From positions 10,762,251 through 10,826,250 of the forward strand of contig NC_060232.1 of NCBI RefSeq assembly GCF_021155775.2: DNA of 64,000 bases, given 5' to 3'. Position 1 is the stretch's first letter. Each line of letters opens with the position of its first letter. This document shows, piece by piece, positions 40,562-50,700 of the stretch. The notes under the pieces are model-generated. The model was not told the origin of the DNA and did not search any database. It saw only the letters and a list, made by a program, of their open reading frames with translations. Position numbers and translations under genes: made by a program. The DNA comes from Neodiprion pinetum. Taxonomy: Eukaryota > Arthropoda > Insecta > Hymenoptera > Diprionidae.

Positions 40562-40670
40562 GATAAGAGTCGCGCTCCGCAAATTTCGAGTACCGGGTTC
40601 TCAACCTCTCGGATCCCGCGCTTCGGGTCCGCTACGTATTTCGAGTACCGGGTTCTCAACCTCCCGGATC

Positions 40671-41785
40671 TACAATAAATTATTTCAATTCGTTTTTCGC
40701 GCAAGCCGAAATTCAGTAGCTGTCAGTCCGCTAATAAAATTTCTCGACTTCCAGGATAAGCGCTCCGTGGTTCCTGGTTCACGTTTACAATAAATTATTT
40801 CAATTCGTTTTTCGCGCAAGCCGAAATTCAGTAGCTGTCAGTCCGCTAATGAAATTTCTCGACTTCCAGGATAAGCGCTCCGTGGTTCCTGGTTCACGTT
40901 TACAATAAATTATTTCAATTCGTTTTTCGCGCAAGCCGAAATTCAGTAGCTGTCAGTCCGCTAATGAAATTTCTCGACTTCCAGGATAAGCGCTCCGTGG
41001 TTCCTGGTTCACGTTTACAATAAATTATTTCAATTCGTTTTTCGCGCAAGCCGAAATTCAGTAGCTGTCAGTCCGCTAATGAAATTTCTCGACTTCCAGG
41101 ATAAGCGCTCCGTGGTTCCTGGTTCACGTTTACAATAAATTATTTCAATTCGTTTTTCGCGCAAGCCGAAATTCAGTAGCTGTCAGTCCGCTAATAAAAT
41201 TTCTCGACTTCCAGGATAAGCGCTCCGTGGTTCCTGGTTCACGTTTACAATAAATTATTTCAATTCGTTTTTCGCGCGAGCCGAAATTCAGTAGCTGTCA
41301 GTCCGCTAATAAAATTTCTCGACTTCCAGGATAAGCGCTCCGTGGTTCCTGGTTCACGTTTACAATAAATTATTTCAATTCGTTTTTCGCGCAAGCCGAA
41401 ATTCAGTAGCTGTCAGTCCGCTAATGAAATTTCTCGACTTCCAGGATAAGCGCTCCGTGGTTCCTGGTTCACGTTTACAATAAATTATTTCAATTCGTTT
41501 TTCGCGCAAGCCGAAATTCAGTAGCTGTCAGTCCGCTAATGAAATTTCTCGACTTCCAGGATAAGCGCTCCGTGGTTCCTGGTTCACGTTTACAATAAAT
41601 TATTTCAATTCGTTTTTCGCGCAAGCCGAAATTCAGTAGCTGTCAGTCCGCTAATAAAATTTCTCGACTTCCAGGATAAGCGCTCCGTGGTTCCTGGTTC
41701 ACGTTTACAATAAATTATTTCAATTCGTTTTTCGCGCAAGCCGAAATTCAGTAGCTGTCAGTACGCTAATAAAATTTCTATAACT
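40671..41785 (+). repeat. 115-bp tandem array, left arm (about 9.7 copies)
   Basis: The string GGTTCACGTTTACAATAAAT recurs at 40776, 40891, 41006, 41121, 41236, 41351, 41466, 41581 and 41696, exactly 115 bp apart. Each unit has an AT-rich half (ACAATAAATTATTTCAATTC, TTTTTCGCGCAAGCC, CAGTAGCTGTCAGTCCGC) and a half related to the 60-bp minisatellite (CTCGACTTCCAGGATAAGCG). Units are nearly identical. The main variants are CTAATAAAA versus CTAATGAAA and one GCGCGAGCC unit near 41276. There is no open frame across units. Homogeneity implies recent expansion or conversion. Confidence 0.95.
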
Positions 41786-42689
41786 TTATAATCTTCTCAT
41801 AATCTTTTTGGTAAAATATGTCGATAAAAAAATTATAATTAACCTTACACATTATCTTTGATTTGTTCTCATGCTGAAAATGTTTATTAGTATTCGAAGT
41901 ATAACTCGAGGTGGTTGGCGGTGGTTGAAGGTGTTCGGAGTTGGACGAGGAGGAGGACGAGGAGGACGAGGATTTGTGCTCGGTGAGTAAAACACTTTTA
42001 TAATATTTGATGGCAATTGTAATTATATTTTATCTGAAATATTTCAAACTAGTCATGGTTACATTAAATTATTTCAATTCATTTTTCGCGCAAGCACATA
42101 TTCAGTAGCTATGAATAAGCTTATACAATTTATTATATAATTAATTAATTAATTAATATTCTTATAATATTTAACGGCAATTGTAATTATATTTCATCTG
42201 AAATATTACAAACTTGTCACGTTTACAATAAATTATTTCAATACATTTCTCGTGCAAGCACATATTCAGTAGCTATGATTAATCTTATACAATTTATTAA
42301 ATTAATAATTAAATAATTAATCATATTAATCCTTATACAATATTTTTGATGTGTTCTCATACTGAAAATATTTATTACTATTCCAGGTATAACCCGAGGT
42401 GATTGGCGGTGGTTGGAGGTGGTCGGAGGTGGACGAGGAGGAAGACGAGGTGGACCAGGAGGAGGACGAGGTGGACCAGGAAGAGGACGAGGTGGACGAG
42501 GAGGCGGCGGGGTGGGTCGTGGGAGAGGAGAGGAGGGGAGGGGGAGGGAAGGGTGAGGGGGTGGGAAGGGGAAGAGGTGGGCGGGGAGGGGGGCGAAGAG
42601 GGGCGGGGAGGGGAGGGGAGGGGAGGGGAGGGAAGGGAAGGGATGGGAAGGGAAAGGGTGGGAGGGAGGGAGGGAGGGAGGGATGGGGG
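41786..42689. repeat. Inner left arm: diverged AT-rich/GGTGG units ending in a G-rich tract
   Basis: Further copies of the AT-rich/GGTGG unit (about 41840-42000 and 42330-42500, with partial TTTCGCGCAAGC copies near 42088 and 42250) lead into an almost pure purine tract, G-rich on the plus strand, from about 42410 to 42689. This includes GGGGA and GGGA repeats. The long frames on both strands here are low-complexity artefacts. The mirror tract at 42767-43045 is C-rich on the plus strand but differs at many positions. Confidence 0.75.
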
Positions 42690-42766
42690 GGGGGGCGCGT
42701 GCCATGCTCTATTAACTTTAACGGGCTCGCACTGACATCCGGCCTCCACTCCCCTCCCGCCCTTCC
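42690..42766. other. Unique core (loop) of the palindrome
   Basis: About 77 bases around the symmetry point at 42728 are not self-complementary (for example 42727 T against 42729 G) and have mixed composition around TTAACTTTAACGGGCTCGCA. This is the only non-repetitive spacer between the arms. Its edges are fuzzy because the flanks are simple repeats. Confidence 0.6.
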
Positions 42767-43670
42767 GCCCTTCTTCCCTCCCTCCCTCCCTCCCTCCCTC
42801 CCTCCCTCCCTCCCTCCCTCCCTCCCTCCCTTTCCCTTCCCTTCCCTTCCCTTCCCCTCCCCACCCCTCCCCACCCCTCTTCGCCCCCCTCCCCGCCCAC
42901 GTCTTCCCCTTCCCTCCCCCTCCCCCTTCCCTCCCCCTTCCCTCCGCTCCTCTCCCACGACACACCCCGCCGCCTCCTCGTCCACCTCGTCCTCTTCCTG
43001 GTCCACCTCGTCCTCCTCCTCGTCCACCTCCGACCACCTCCAACCACCGCCAATCACCTCGGGTTATACCTGGAATAGTAATAAATATTTTCAGTATGAG
43101 AACACATCAAAAATATTGTATAAGGATTAATATAATCAATTAATTAATTATTAATTTAATAAATTGTATAAGATTAATCATAGCTACTGAATATGTGCTT
43201 GCACGAGAAATGTATTGAAATAATTTATTGTAAACGTGACAAGTTTGTAATATTTCAGATGAAATATAATTACAATTGCCGTTAAATATTATAAGAATAT
43301 TAATTAATTAATTAATTATATAATAAATTGTATAAGCTTATTCATAGCTACTGAATATGTGCTTGCGCGAAAAATGAATTGAAATAATTTAATGTAACCA
43401 TGACTAGTTTGAAATATTTCAGATAAAATATAATTACAATTGCCATCAAATATTATAAAAGTGTTTTACTCACCGAGCACAAATCCTCGTCCTCCTCGTC
43501 CTCCTCCTCGTCCAACTCCGAACACCTTCAACCACCGCCAACCACCTCGAGTTATACTTCGAATACTAATAAACATTTTCAGCATGAGAACAAATCAAAG
43601 ATAATGTGTAAGGTTAATTATAATTTTTTTATCGACATATTTTACCAAAAAGATTATGAGAAGATTATAA
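42767..43670. repeat. Inner right arm: C-rich tract and diverged AT-rich/CCACC units
   Basis: Inverted counterpart of 41786-42689. It starts with a (CCCT)n run to about 42830, then C-rich sequence, then the complement of the AT-rich units. Compared with the left arm, several substitutions occur in the simple repeats and in the ATTAATTAATT stretch near 43135-43150, while overall length is conserved. Confidence 0.75.
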
Positions 43671-44785
43671 AGTTATAGAAATTTTATTAGCGTACTGACA
43701 GCTACTGAATTTCGGCTTGCGCGAAAAACGAATTGAAATAATTTATTGTAAACGTGAACCAGGAACCACGGAGCGCTTATCCTGGAAGTCGAGAAATTTC
43801 ATTAGCGGACTGACAGCTACTGAATTTCGGCTTGCGCGAAAAACGAATTGAAATAATTTATTGTAAACGTGAACCAGGAACCACGGAGCGCTTATCCTGG
43901 AAGTCGAGAAATTTTATTAGCGGACTGACAGCTACTGAATTTCGGCTTGCGCGAAAAACGAATTGAAATAATTTATTGTAAACGTGAACCAGGAACCACG
44001 GAGCGCTTATCCTGGAAGTCGAGAAATTTCATTAGCGGACTGACAGCTACTGAATTTCGGCTTGCGCGAAAAACGAATTGAAATAATTTATTGTAAACGT
44101 GAACCAGGAACCACGGAGCGCTTATCCTGGAAGTCGAGAAATTTTATTAGCGGACTGACAGCTACTGAATTTCGGCTCGCGCGAAAAACGAATTGAAATA
44201 ATTTATTGTAAACGTGAACCAGGAACCACGGAGCGCTTATCCTGGAAGTCGAGAAATTTTATTAGCGGACTGACAGCTACTGAATTTCGGCTTGCGCGAA
44301 AAACGAATTGAAATAATTTATTGTAAACGTGAACCAGGAACCACGGAGCGCTTATCCTGGAAGTCGAGAAATTTCATTAGCGGACTGACAGCTACTGAAT
44401 TTCGGCTTGCGCGAAAAACGAATTGAAATAATTTATTGTAAACGTGAACCAGGAACCACGGAGCGCTTATCCTGGAAGTCGAGAAATTTCATTAGCGGAC
44501 TGACAGCTACTGAATTTCGGCTTGCGCGAAAAACGAATTGAAATAATTTATTGTAAACGTGAACCAGGAACCACGGAGCGCTTATCCTGGAAGTCGAGAA
44601 ATTTCATTAGCGGACTGACAGCTACTGAATTTCGGCTTGCGCGAAAAACGAATTGAAATAATTTATTGTAAACGTGAACCAGGAACCACGGAGCGCTTAT
44701 CCTGGAAGTCGAGAAATTTTATTAGCGGACTGACAGCTACTGAATTTCGGCTTGCGCGAAAAACGAATTGAAATAATTTATTGTA
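43671..44785 (-). repeat. 115-bp tandem array, right arm
   Basis: Mirror of 40671-41785 with the same unit number and the same single GCGCGAGCC variant unit (here as its complement near 44175). Most A/G variants mirror exactly, but the units at about 43800 and 43915 carry G and A where the left-arm partners carry A and G. The arms are therefore very similar but not identical here. Confidence 0.95.
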
Positions 44786-44820
44786 GATCCGGGAGGTTGA
44801 GAACCCGGTACTCGAAATAC

Positions 44821-45691
44821 GTAGCGGACCCGAAGCGCGGGATCCGAGAGGTTGAGAACCCGGTACTCGAAATTTGCGGAGCGCGACTCTTATCCGTCCG
44901 CTCTACTGCGCGGTTGTTTCCCGACTGAGGAATTCGGCTGGCTGATTTTAAATTGGTGACGTCACTTTCTGAACATACGACATCCAAACTCTGGTTTCGA
45001 ACTTTGATACTATGTATGATGATGTATGATGTATGATGTATGATGAATAATGTATGATGTACGATGTATGATGATATGATACGATGTATAATGATTTTAG
45101 TTTTCACATTTCATACAAGCAATACGCACTTTATCTCTCCTGCCGATTCCAGACTCAGGCGGCCAGGCCCTTCGATGGTCAGCCGTTGACTGAAGATATA
45201 TCCTTCAGTTAACGGGTCAGCTAATAACGCTGCCGTTCTGCGACTGTTGGATGATGAAAAATTTTGCTCGTATCTTTCAAATGTGTGTTAAAATACACTC
45301 GAAGTGTTGAGAAGCTTCGTTCTTTCTCTCCCTATCACCTTTCTAGGTCTTTAAATCACTACGCAGCGTTAAATACCGTCTTATATACGAAGCATCCATT
45401 TCGTCTCGTTCAAAATTAGCGCATCCGTGATGTATTACAGTTACTCTGAATTTTTTTCCATCCGAATACTTTACGAAAAACAATTCTGCTCCTCCACCCA
45501 ACGCAGATACTTCACTTGCGACCAGCTAAAACAGCGTTTCGATTCTATGCCTATGAAAATTCAAGATCGAGAGAGCAAATGAAAAGTTGTTGGAATAATT
45601 ATGAATATTAATGTTATGGGATACATCGAGCGCGTGTCGAATAGAATCCCATTTCGAAATGAATAATTCTTCTCTTTTCATATCATAGTTA
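44821..45691 (-). repeat. Repeat unit U, copy 3 (right arm, inner)
   Basis: Mirror of 39765-40635, with the hairpin at 45183-45215, the CRE palindrome at 44956-44965, the initiator at 44928-44923 and GGACG at 44899-44895 (minus strand). Confidence 0.7.
44895..44965 (-). promoter_or_regulatory. Putative Pol II core promoter in unit U copy 3
   Basis: Minus-strand CRE (44965-44956), TCAGTC (44928-44923, A+1 at 44926) and GGACG (44899-44895, +28 to +32). It faces leftwards, convergent with the promoter at 40491-40561 across the palindrome centre. Confidence 0.45.
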
Positions 45692-48375
45692 ATCTAGTAA
45701 TATAGGTAAATAGGATGGTTGGAGGTGTTCGGAAATGGTAGGACATTTCAAAAGTTAAAGTCGACGATGATCCGGTGCATCAATTTTATCGTTACAGATT
45801 TTAGTTTCCCTTGAGGCATAGAGTATTCAACAACGATAATGCAGTCCTTAAAATTCATCATTTATCTTTGTCTGGAAAGCTAGTTCGCAAGGCGTGGTAT
45901 TCTAGATATGTCAAAACTAAGCTAGCGGCACGTGTTTGCATTATTAGAAAAATACCCGTACTCTACATACACTGTTTCTAATCTTTTGCTACATTTGGTT
46001 TAATCCCCATGCTTCCACAGCACGAATAGTCGGAAATGTTTTTGATTATCCATAATAAAATAAAAGAAGTAACAAAGCTTAAATTTATTGTTAAAGCTCT
46101 AACGAATACATCAAACTGCGGTCGAATTCATTTATTATTTGCACATGACCTGTGTACATTTGATAAATTATTCCCAAATACATTGAAACATACGTATTTA
46201 TAATGAAATATCATGCAATGGGCTGTGTAAACTATAAACTATAATTTCTATCAAATAGCTGTTTTTATGTCAACATGTACATAAATAATTGCCAAGAAAT
46301 TAGAAACACTCACAACTTGTCGCAAATAGAGTAAAACGTAAGGTTAATAATATACAAATTACACAAGCGCACCATAAAACGTGGCAAGGGTAATCCTAGT
46401 GCAGTGATTGTATAAACTAAAGAAATATACATTTACACATACATGATATAAATTAATAGACTAGAAAATAGTATTTAGAGAGCTTATCTAATTCCGATCT
46501 TGTCACAATAGATCATTCACATAATCAATATACGGTTAAAGCTGTATTAGCTACATTCACAATTAGAAATAATATTTTTTATCCATTTTTATAGTTATTT
46601 AATTTCTTGTACAACGATTTTTCAAATTTCACCGCAAAATGCCCAACGAGTTCTCGTTGTGCAAGCGCGAGTCAAATTACCTTACAGATGGCATTACATT
46701 GATTTTTGCCTTCTCGCGTCGAGTTATAAATACAGAGAAATCTCAATGAGAGCTCATTTCTATAAGATTTATTGTAGTGCTATATTCGTAGCTGTACCTG
46801 TTATTCTATATTATATACTGTCCTAAATTTTAAACACACAGCACAACAATGGCTGAAAGCACAATGGCGAGAAGAGAGGAGCAATTTGCATCTTAATAAA
46901 TCTTTTCTTCTTTATACGTAGCAGAGCGATGTCACGTCGGAGGATATGTACTAGTGGATCAGTAGGTGGGGCACAGAACTGAAACATAATTATATTAAAA
47001 ATCTTCAACCTCTCTTACAGAAAGTTTTAGTATGAGAATACATCAAAAATATTGTGTAAGGATTGATATAATTAATTGATTATTCAATCATATAATAAAT
47101 TTTATCAGCGCATTTATAGCTACTAATGTGCTTGCGCGAAAAATGAATTAAAATAAATTTTAAACATGACAGGTTTGAAAAATTTTAGATACAACATAAT
47201 TAAACTTGCCATTAAATATTATCAAAATGTTAAACTCACCGAGCACAAATCTTCGCCCACGTCCGACCACTACCAATTCACCTCCAACGACCACCGCTAA
47301 CCACCTCGAGTTATACCTTGAATAGTAATAAATATTTTCAGTATAAGAACACATCGAAAATATTCTGTAAGGATCAATATAATTGATTAATATGTAATAA
47401 ATTTTATCAGCGCATTTGAAGCTACTGAATATGCGCTTGCGCGAAAACTAAATTGAAATAATTTATTGTAAACGTGACAAGTTTAAAAAATTTCAGATAA
47501 AGTATAGTTACAATTGGTATTAAATATTAGAAAAACGTTATACTCACCGTGCAGAAATAGAAACATAGCTTTTTGTTACTGGTTTACATGAAAATAGTTG
47601 ATCCTACTCCTACTCCTGGTCCCACTTCCACTTTGATCCTACTCCTGGTCCTACTCCTGGTACTTACTACTTCTGATCCTACTTCAGATCCTACTCCTGA
47701 TTTGACTCCTGACCCCACTTCTGGTCCCACTTCTGATCCCTCTCCTGATCCTACATCTGATCCTACTCCTACTCCTGGTCCTACTCCTGGTTCCACTTCA
47801 GATCCTGATCCTACTTATCTTCTTGATCCCACTCCCACTTCTGATCCTACTCCTGATCCTACTCCTGGTCCTAATCCTGGTACTACTCGTGATCCTACTT
47901 CCACTCTTACTCTCGATCCTGATCCCACTCCTACTTCTACTTCTACTCCTGATCCTACTCCCACTCCGTTAAATATTATAAAAATGTTATACTCACAGTG
48001 CACAAATCCTCGTCATCCTCGTCCACCTTGTTCTTCTCATCTTCCCCGTCCTGCTCCTCGGTCTCCTCCTCATCTATCTCGATCACCCGCAACCAGCCCC
48101 AACCCCCTCCCACCACCTCCGACCATTTCCAAACACATCCAACGACCACCGCTACCCACCTCGGGTTATCCTCGAATACTAATCAATATTTCCAGTATTA
48201 AAACAGATCAAAAATATTGTGTAAGGATGAATGCCAAATTGCAATTGCAATTTGTTTATCGTGGTCGTACGGTTATTATCCCGATTCAAAATGTTATCCG
48301 AAGCATGCATATTGGTTTGATGGTACAAAACATGACGTTTGCAATAATCAAACTTGTAAACTTGAAAATCAGTCC
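45692..48375. repeat. Right-arm internal region, mirror of 37081-39764
   Basis: Identical in inverse order to the left-arm internal region where compared, including the DPTP-encoding minisatellite (about 47596-47966) and the AT-rich/GGTGG units. No protein or RNA gene is recognised. Confidence 0.75.
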
Positions 48376-48853
48376 TGAAGGTCAGTAGTCACCAGGTCAA
48401 GGACCTGGACAGTCAGAACTACGGAGCGCTTGTTCTAGAAATCGAGTTTCACCAGGTAGTGGACCCGGCGCGCGAAAACTACTGAGCGCTTGTCCCTGAA
48501 GTCGAGTTGCACCAGATAGCGGACTAGGAGCGCAGGAACCACGGAGCGCGTGTCCTGGAAGTCGAGTTACACCAGGTAGTGGACCTGTAGCGCAGGAACA
48601 ATGGAGAGCTACGAAAAACTGGAAAACTACGGAAAATGAGTTGTGAAGGTCAAAAGTCACCAGGTCAAGGACCTGGACAGCCAGAACTACGGAACGCTTG
48701 TTCTGGAAGTCGAGTTTCACCAGGTATTGTACCTGCTCCACAGGAACCACGAAGCGCTTGTCATGGAAGTCCAGTTTCACCAGGTAGTGGACTTTGAGCG
48801 CAGGAACTACGGAGCGCTTGTCCTGGAACTCGAGTTGCACCAGAAAGCGGACC
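48376..48853 (-). repeat. 60-bp minisatellite, right arm
   Basis: Mirror of 36603-37080, with the same units and the same irregular interval. Confidence 0.8.
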
Positions 48854-49735
48854 CGGAGGGCAGGATCCAGCTGGTACAGAACCCAGTACTCGAAATTTGC
48901 GGAGCGCGATTCTCATCCGTCCGCTCTATTGCGCGATTGTTTCCGGACTGAAGAATTCGGCTAGCTGATTTTCGTCTATATAGATGGATGACGTAAAGAC
49001 AAAAAAAATTTCAGGTGACGTCACTTTCTGAACATCGGAATATCCGAACATGCAACCTTGGATTACGAACTTCAATACTATGTATGATATGACGTATGAT
49101 GGATGATGATGTATGATGTATGGTGTACGATGATATGATATGATGTATAATGATTTTAGTTTTTACATTTCATACGAGAAATAGGCACTTTATCTTTTCT
49201 GCCGATTCCAGACTCAAGCGGCCAGGCCCTTCGATGGTCAGCCGTTGACTGAAGATATATCCTTCAGTTAACGGGTCAGCTGATAACGCTGCCTTTCTGC
49301 TACTGTTGCATGATAAAAATTTTTGCTCGCACCTTTCAAATGTGTGTTAAAATACACTTGAAGTTTTAAGAAGCTCCGTTCAATCTCCCCCCATCAAAAA
49401 AAAAATCTCCGACATTTACCTTTTTAGGTCTTCAAATCAGCACACTGCGTTAAATACTGTCTCGTTTACGGAGCATCCATTTCATTTCAATTAAAATTAG
49501 CGCATTCGTGATGTCATGCAGTTACTCTGAATTTTTTTCCATCCGAACACTTTTCGAAAAAAAGTTCTTCATCTCTACCCAACGTAGATACTTCACTTGC
49601 GAATATAATAGCTAAAACAGCGTTTACATTCTATGCCTATGAAAATTCAAGATTGAGAGAGCAAATGGAATACATCGAGCGTGTGTCGAATAGAATCCCA
49701 TTTCGAAATGAATAATTCCTTTATTATCATGTCAT
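48841..49735 (-). repeat. Repeat unit U, copy 4 (right arm, outer)
   Basis: Inverse of copy 1. It is near-identical up to 49260, then clearly diverged: the hairpin (49242-49274) already differs from its partner at 49261/36195, and small indels follow. The CRE is at 49015-49024. Confidence 0.7.
48918..49024 (-). promoter_or_regulatory. Putative Pol II core promoter in unit U copy 4
   Basis: Minus-strand CRE (49024-49015), CTATATAG box (48983-48976), TCAGTC (48951-48946, A+1 at 48949) and GGACG (48922-48918, +28 to +32). Mirror image of the promoter at 36432-36538. Confidence 0.45.
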
Positions 49736-50279
49736 AGTCGTATTACTGTAGATAATCTAGTTTGTATCCTGGAAAATCATAAAATTCATAGTATGCATTA
49801 CGTATTAATTGTTACTGGATCATATATATAGTAATATCGTACATGGACCGCATATACTGTATATTTTCTGGTCTCTGCATCTTTATTACATCTGATCTAT
49901 TATTATTTATGATCTATGTATACATTCTTCCCTCGGGTACCTATACTTCAATTAAATCACCGTCATGCTACGAATTTTGGACGAAATCTATTCTCATTAT
50001 TAATTTCTTGTATCGCCGACAAGTCGGTTAGTATACACAAGCCAAGTACTGGCTTGGGCTCACCATTGCGAAGACTGTGTTACTCGGAAGGTGAATGCAG
50101 CCAGCATCATTTCGAAATCTGTAATTCTCTGATGTTCTGCAATAAGTTCTCAACTCTACCGATGGAACATCTCGGGGAGCGCAAGCGCACGGCGACTTTC
50201 GGTTGTCCCACCAAAGCCCATTGGGGCAACTGTATTTTTATTCTTCAGTCAACGTAGGAAGCGTTTGGAGGTGTATGAC

Positions 50280-50700
50280 GGTGATCGGTCGTGGTCGACG
50301 AGGACGACGAAGACGAGCGGTCGGCGGATGACGTGGAGGGGGACGAGGAGAACGAAAGTGGTCGGTGGTGCTCGGAGGTGGTTGGCGGTGTCCGGAAATG
50401 GCAGGAGGTGGTAGGCGCTGGTAGGAGGTGGTTGGTGGCAGTAGGAGGTGGTAGGAGGTGGATTAAGATGGTAGGAGGTGTTTGGTGGTGGTAAGAGATT
50501 GTCGGAGGTGTTTGGTAGTGGTTGGAGATGATTGATGGCGGTCGATGAGGACGCCGACGACGAGGACGACGTGGGGCTGGAGGAGGAGGTGGGGGAAATG
50601 GCCGAGGTGGACGAGGGCGAAGGTGATCCGAGGTGGTCGGCGGTGGTTGATGGTGCTCGGTGGTAGTTCGGGGTGGTTTGCGGTGGACGCGGTCACGCTT
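50280..50700 (+). repeat. GGTGG/GGAGGTGGT-rich minisatellite outside the right arm
   Basis: Imperfect GGTGGT, GGAGGTGGT and GACGAGGACGA repeats, G-rich on the plus strand. It resembles the GGTGG blocks inside the palindrome arms but has no counterpart beyond the left end at 35248. Open frames here are low-complexity and rejected. Confidence 0.7.

Larger units (their letters stand above)
39765..40635 (+). repeat. Repeat unit U, copy 2 (left arm, inner)
   Basis: About 870 bp, homologous to 35755-36615 in the same orientation, including the hairpin at 40241-40273, the ACATCAT microsatellite (about 40373-40446), the CRE and the initiator. It has an extra ~30-50 bp block near 39840-39875 and lacks the CTATATAG string of copy 1. 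Its last ~57 bp (TTTCGAGTACCGGGTTCTC) are duplicated just downstream, before the 115-bp array. Confidence 0.7.
35248..50254. repeat. ~15-kb near-perfect inverted repeat (palindrome)
   Basis: Plus-strand position x matches the complement of position 85456-x. This one constant holds for every landmark checked from 36196/49260 inwards: open frames 36505-36813/48643-48951, 37068-37883/47573-48388, 38448-38633/46823-47008 and 40349-40678/44778-45107 are identical in pairs, so there is no net indel over more than 6 kb. Outside 36195/49261 the arms remain homologous but diverge with substitutions and small indels. They end at CGTTGAATGAAG (35248-35259) and CTTCAGTCAACG (50243-50254). Near the centre they also diverge within purine/pyrimidine tracts. 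The arms are built from tandem and dispersed repeats and contain no recognisable transposon protein. This may be a foldback-type element, a duplicated-inverted non-autonomous transposon, or partly an assembly product. Confidence 0.9.

Noticed and set aside
42238..43130. Long overlapping frames of 110-243 codons on both strands at the palindrome centre
   Set aside because: They are low-complexity Gly/Arg/Glu and Pro/Ser translations of purine and pyrimidine tracts, open in several frames at once.
40671..44785. CRISPR-like array
   Set aside because: The 115-bp units are repeats throughout with no unique spacers, and the DNA is eukaryotic. It is a satellite-type tandem array.
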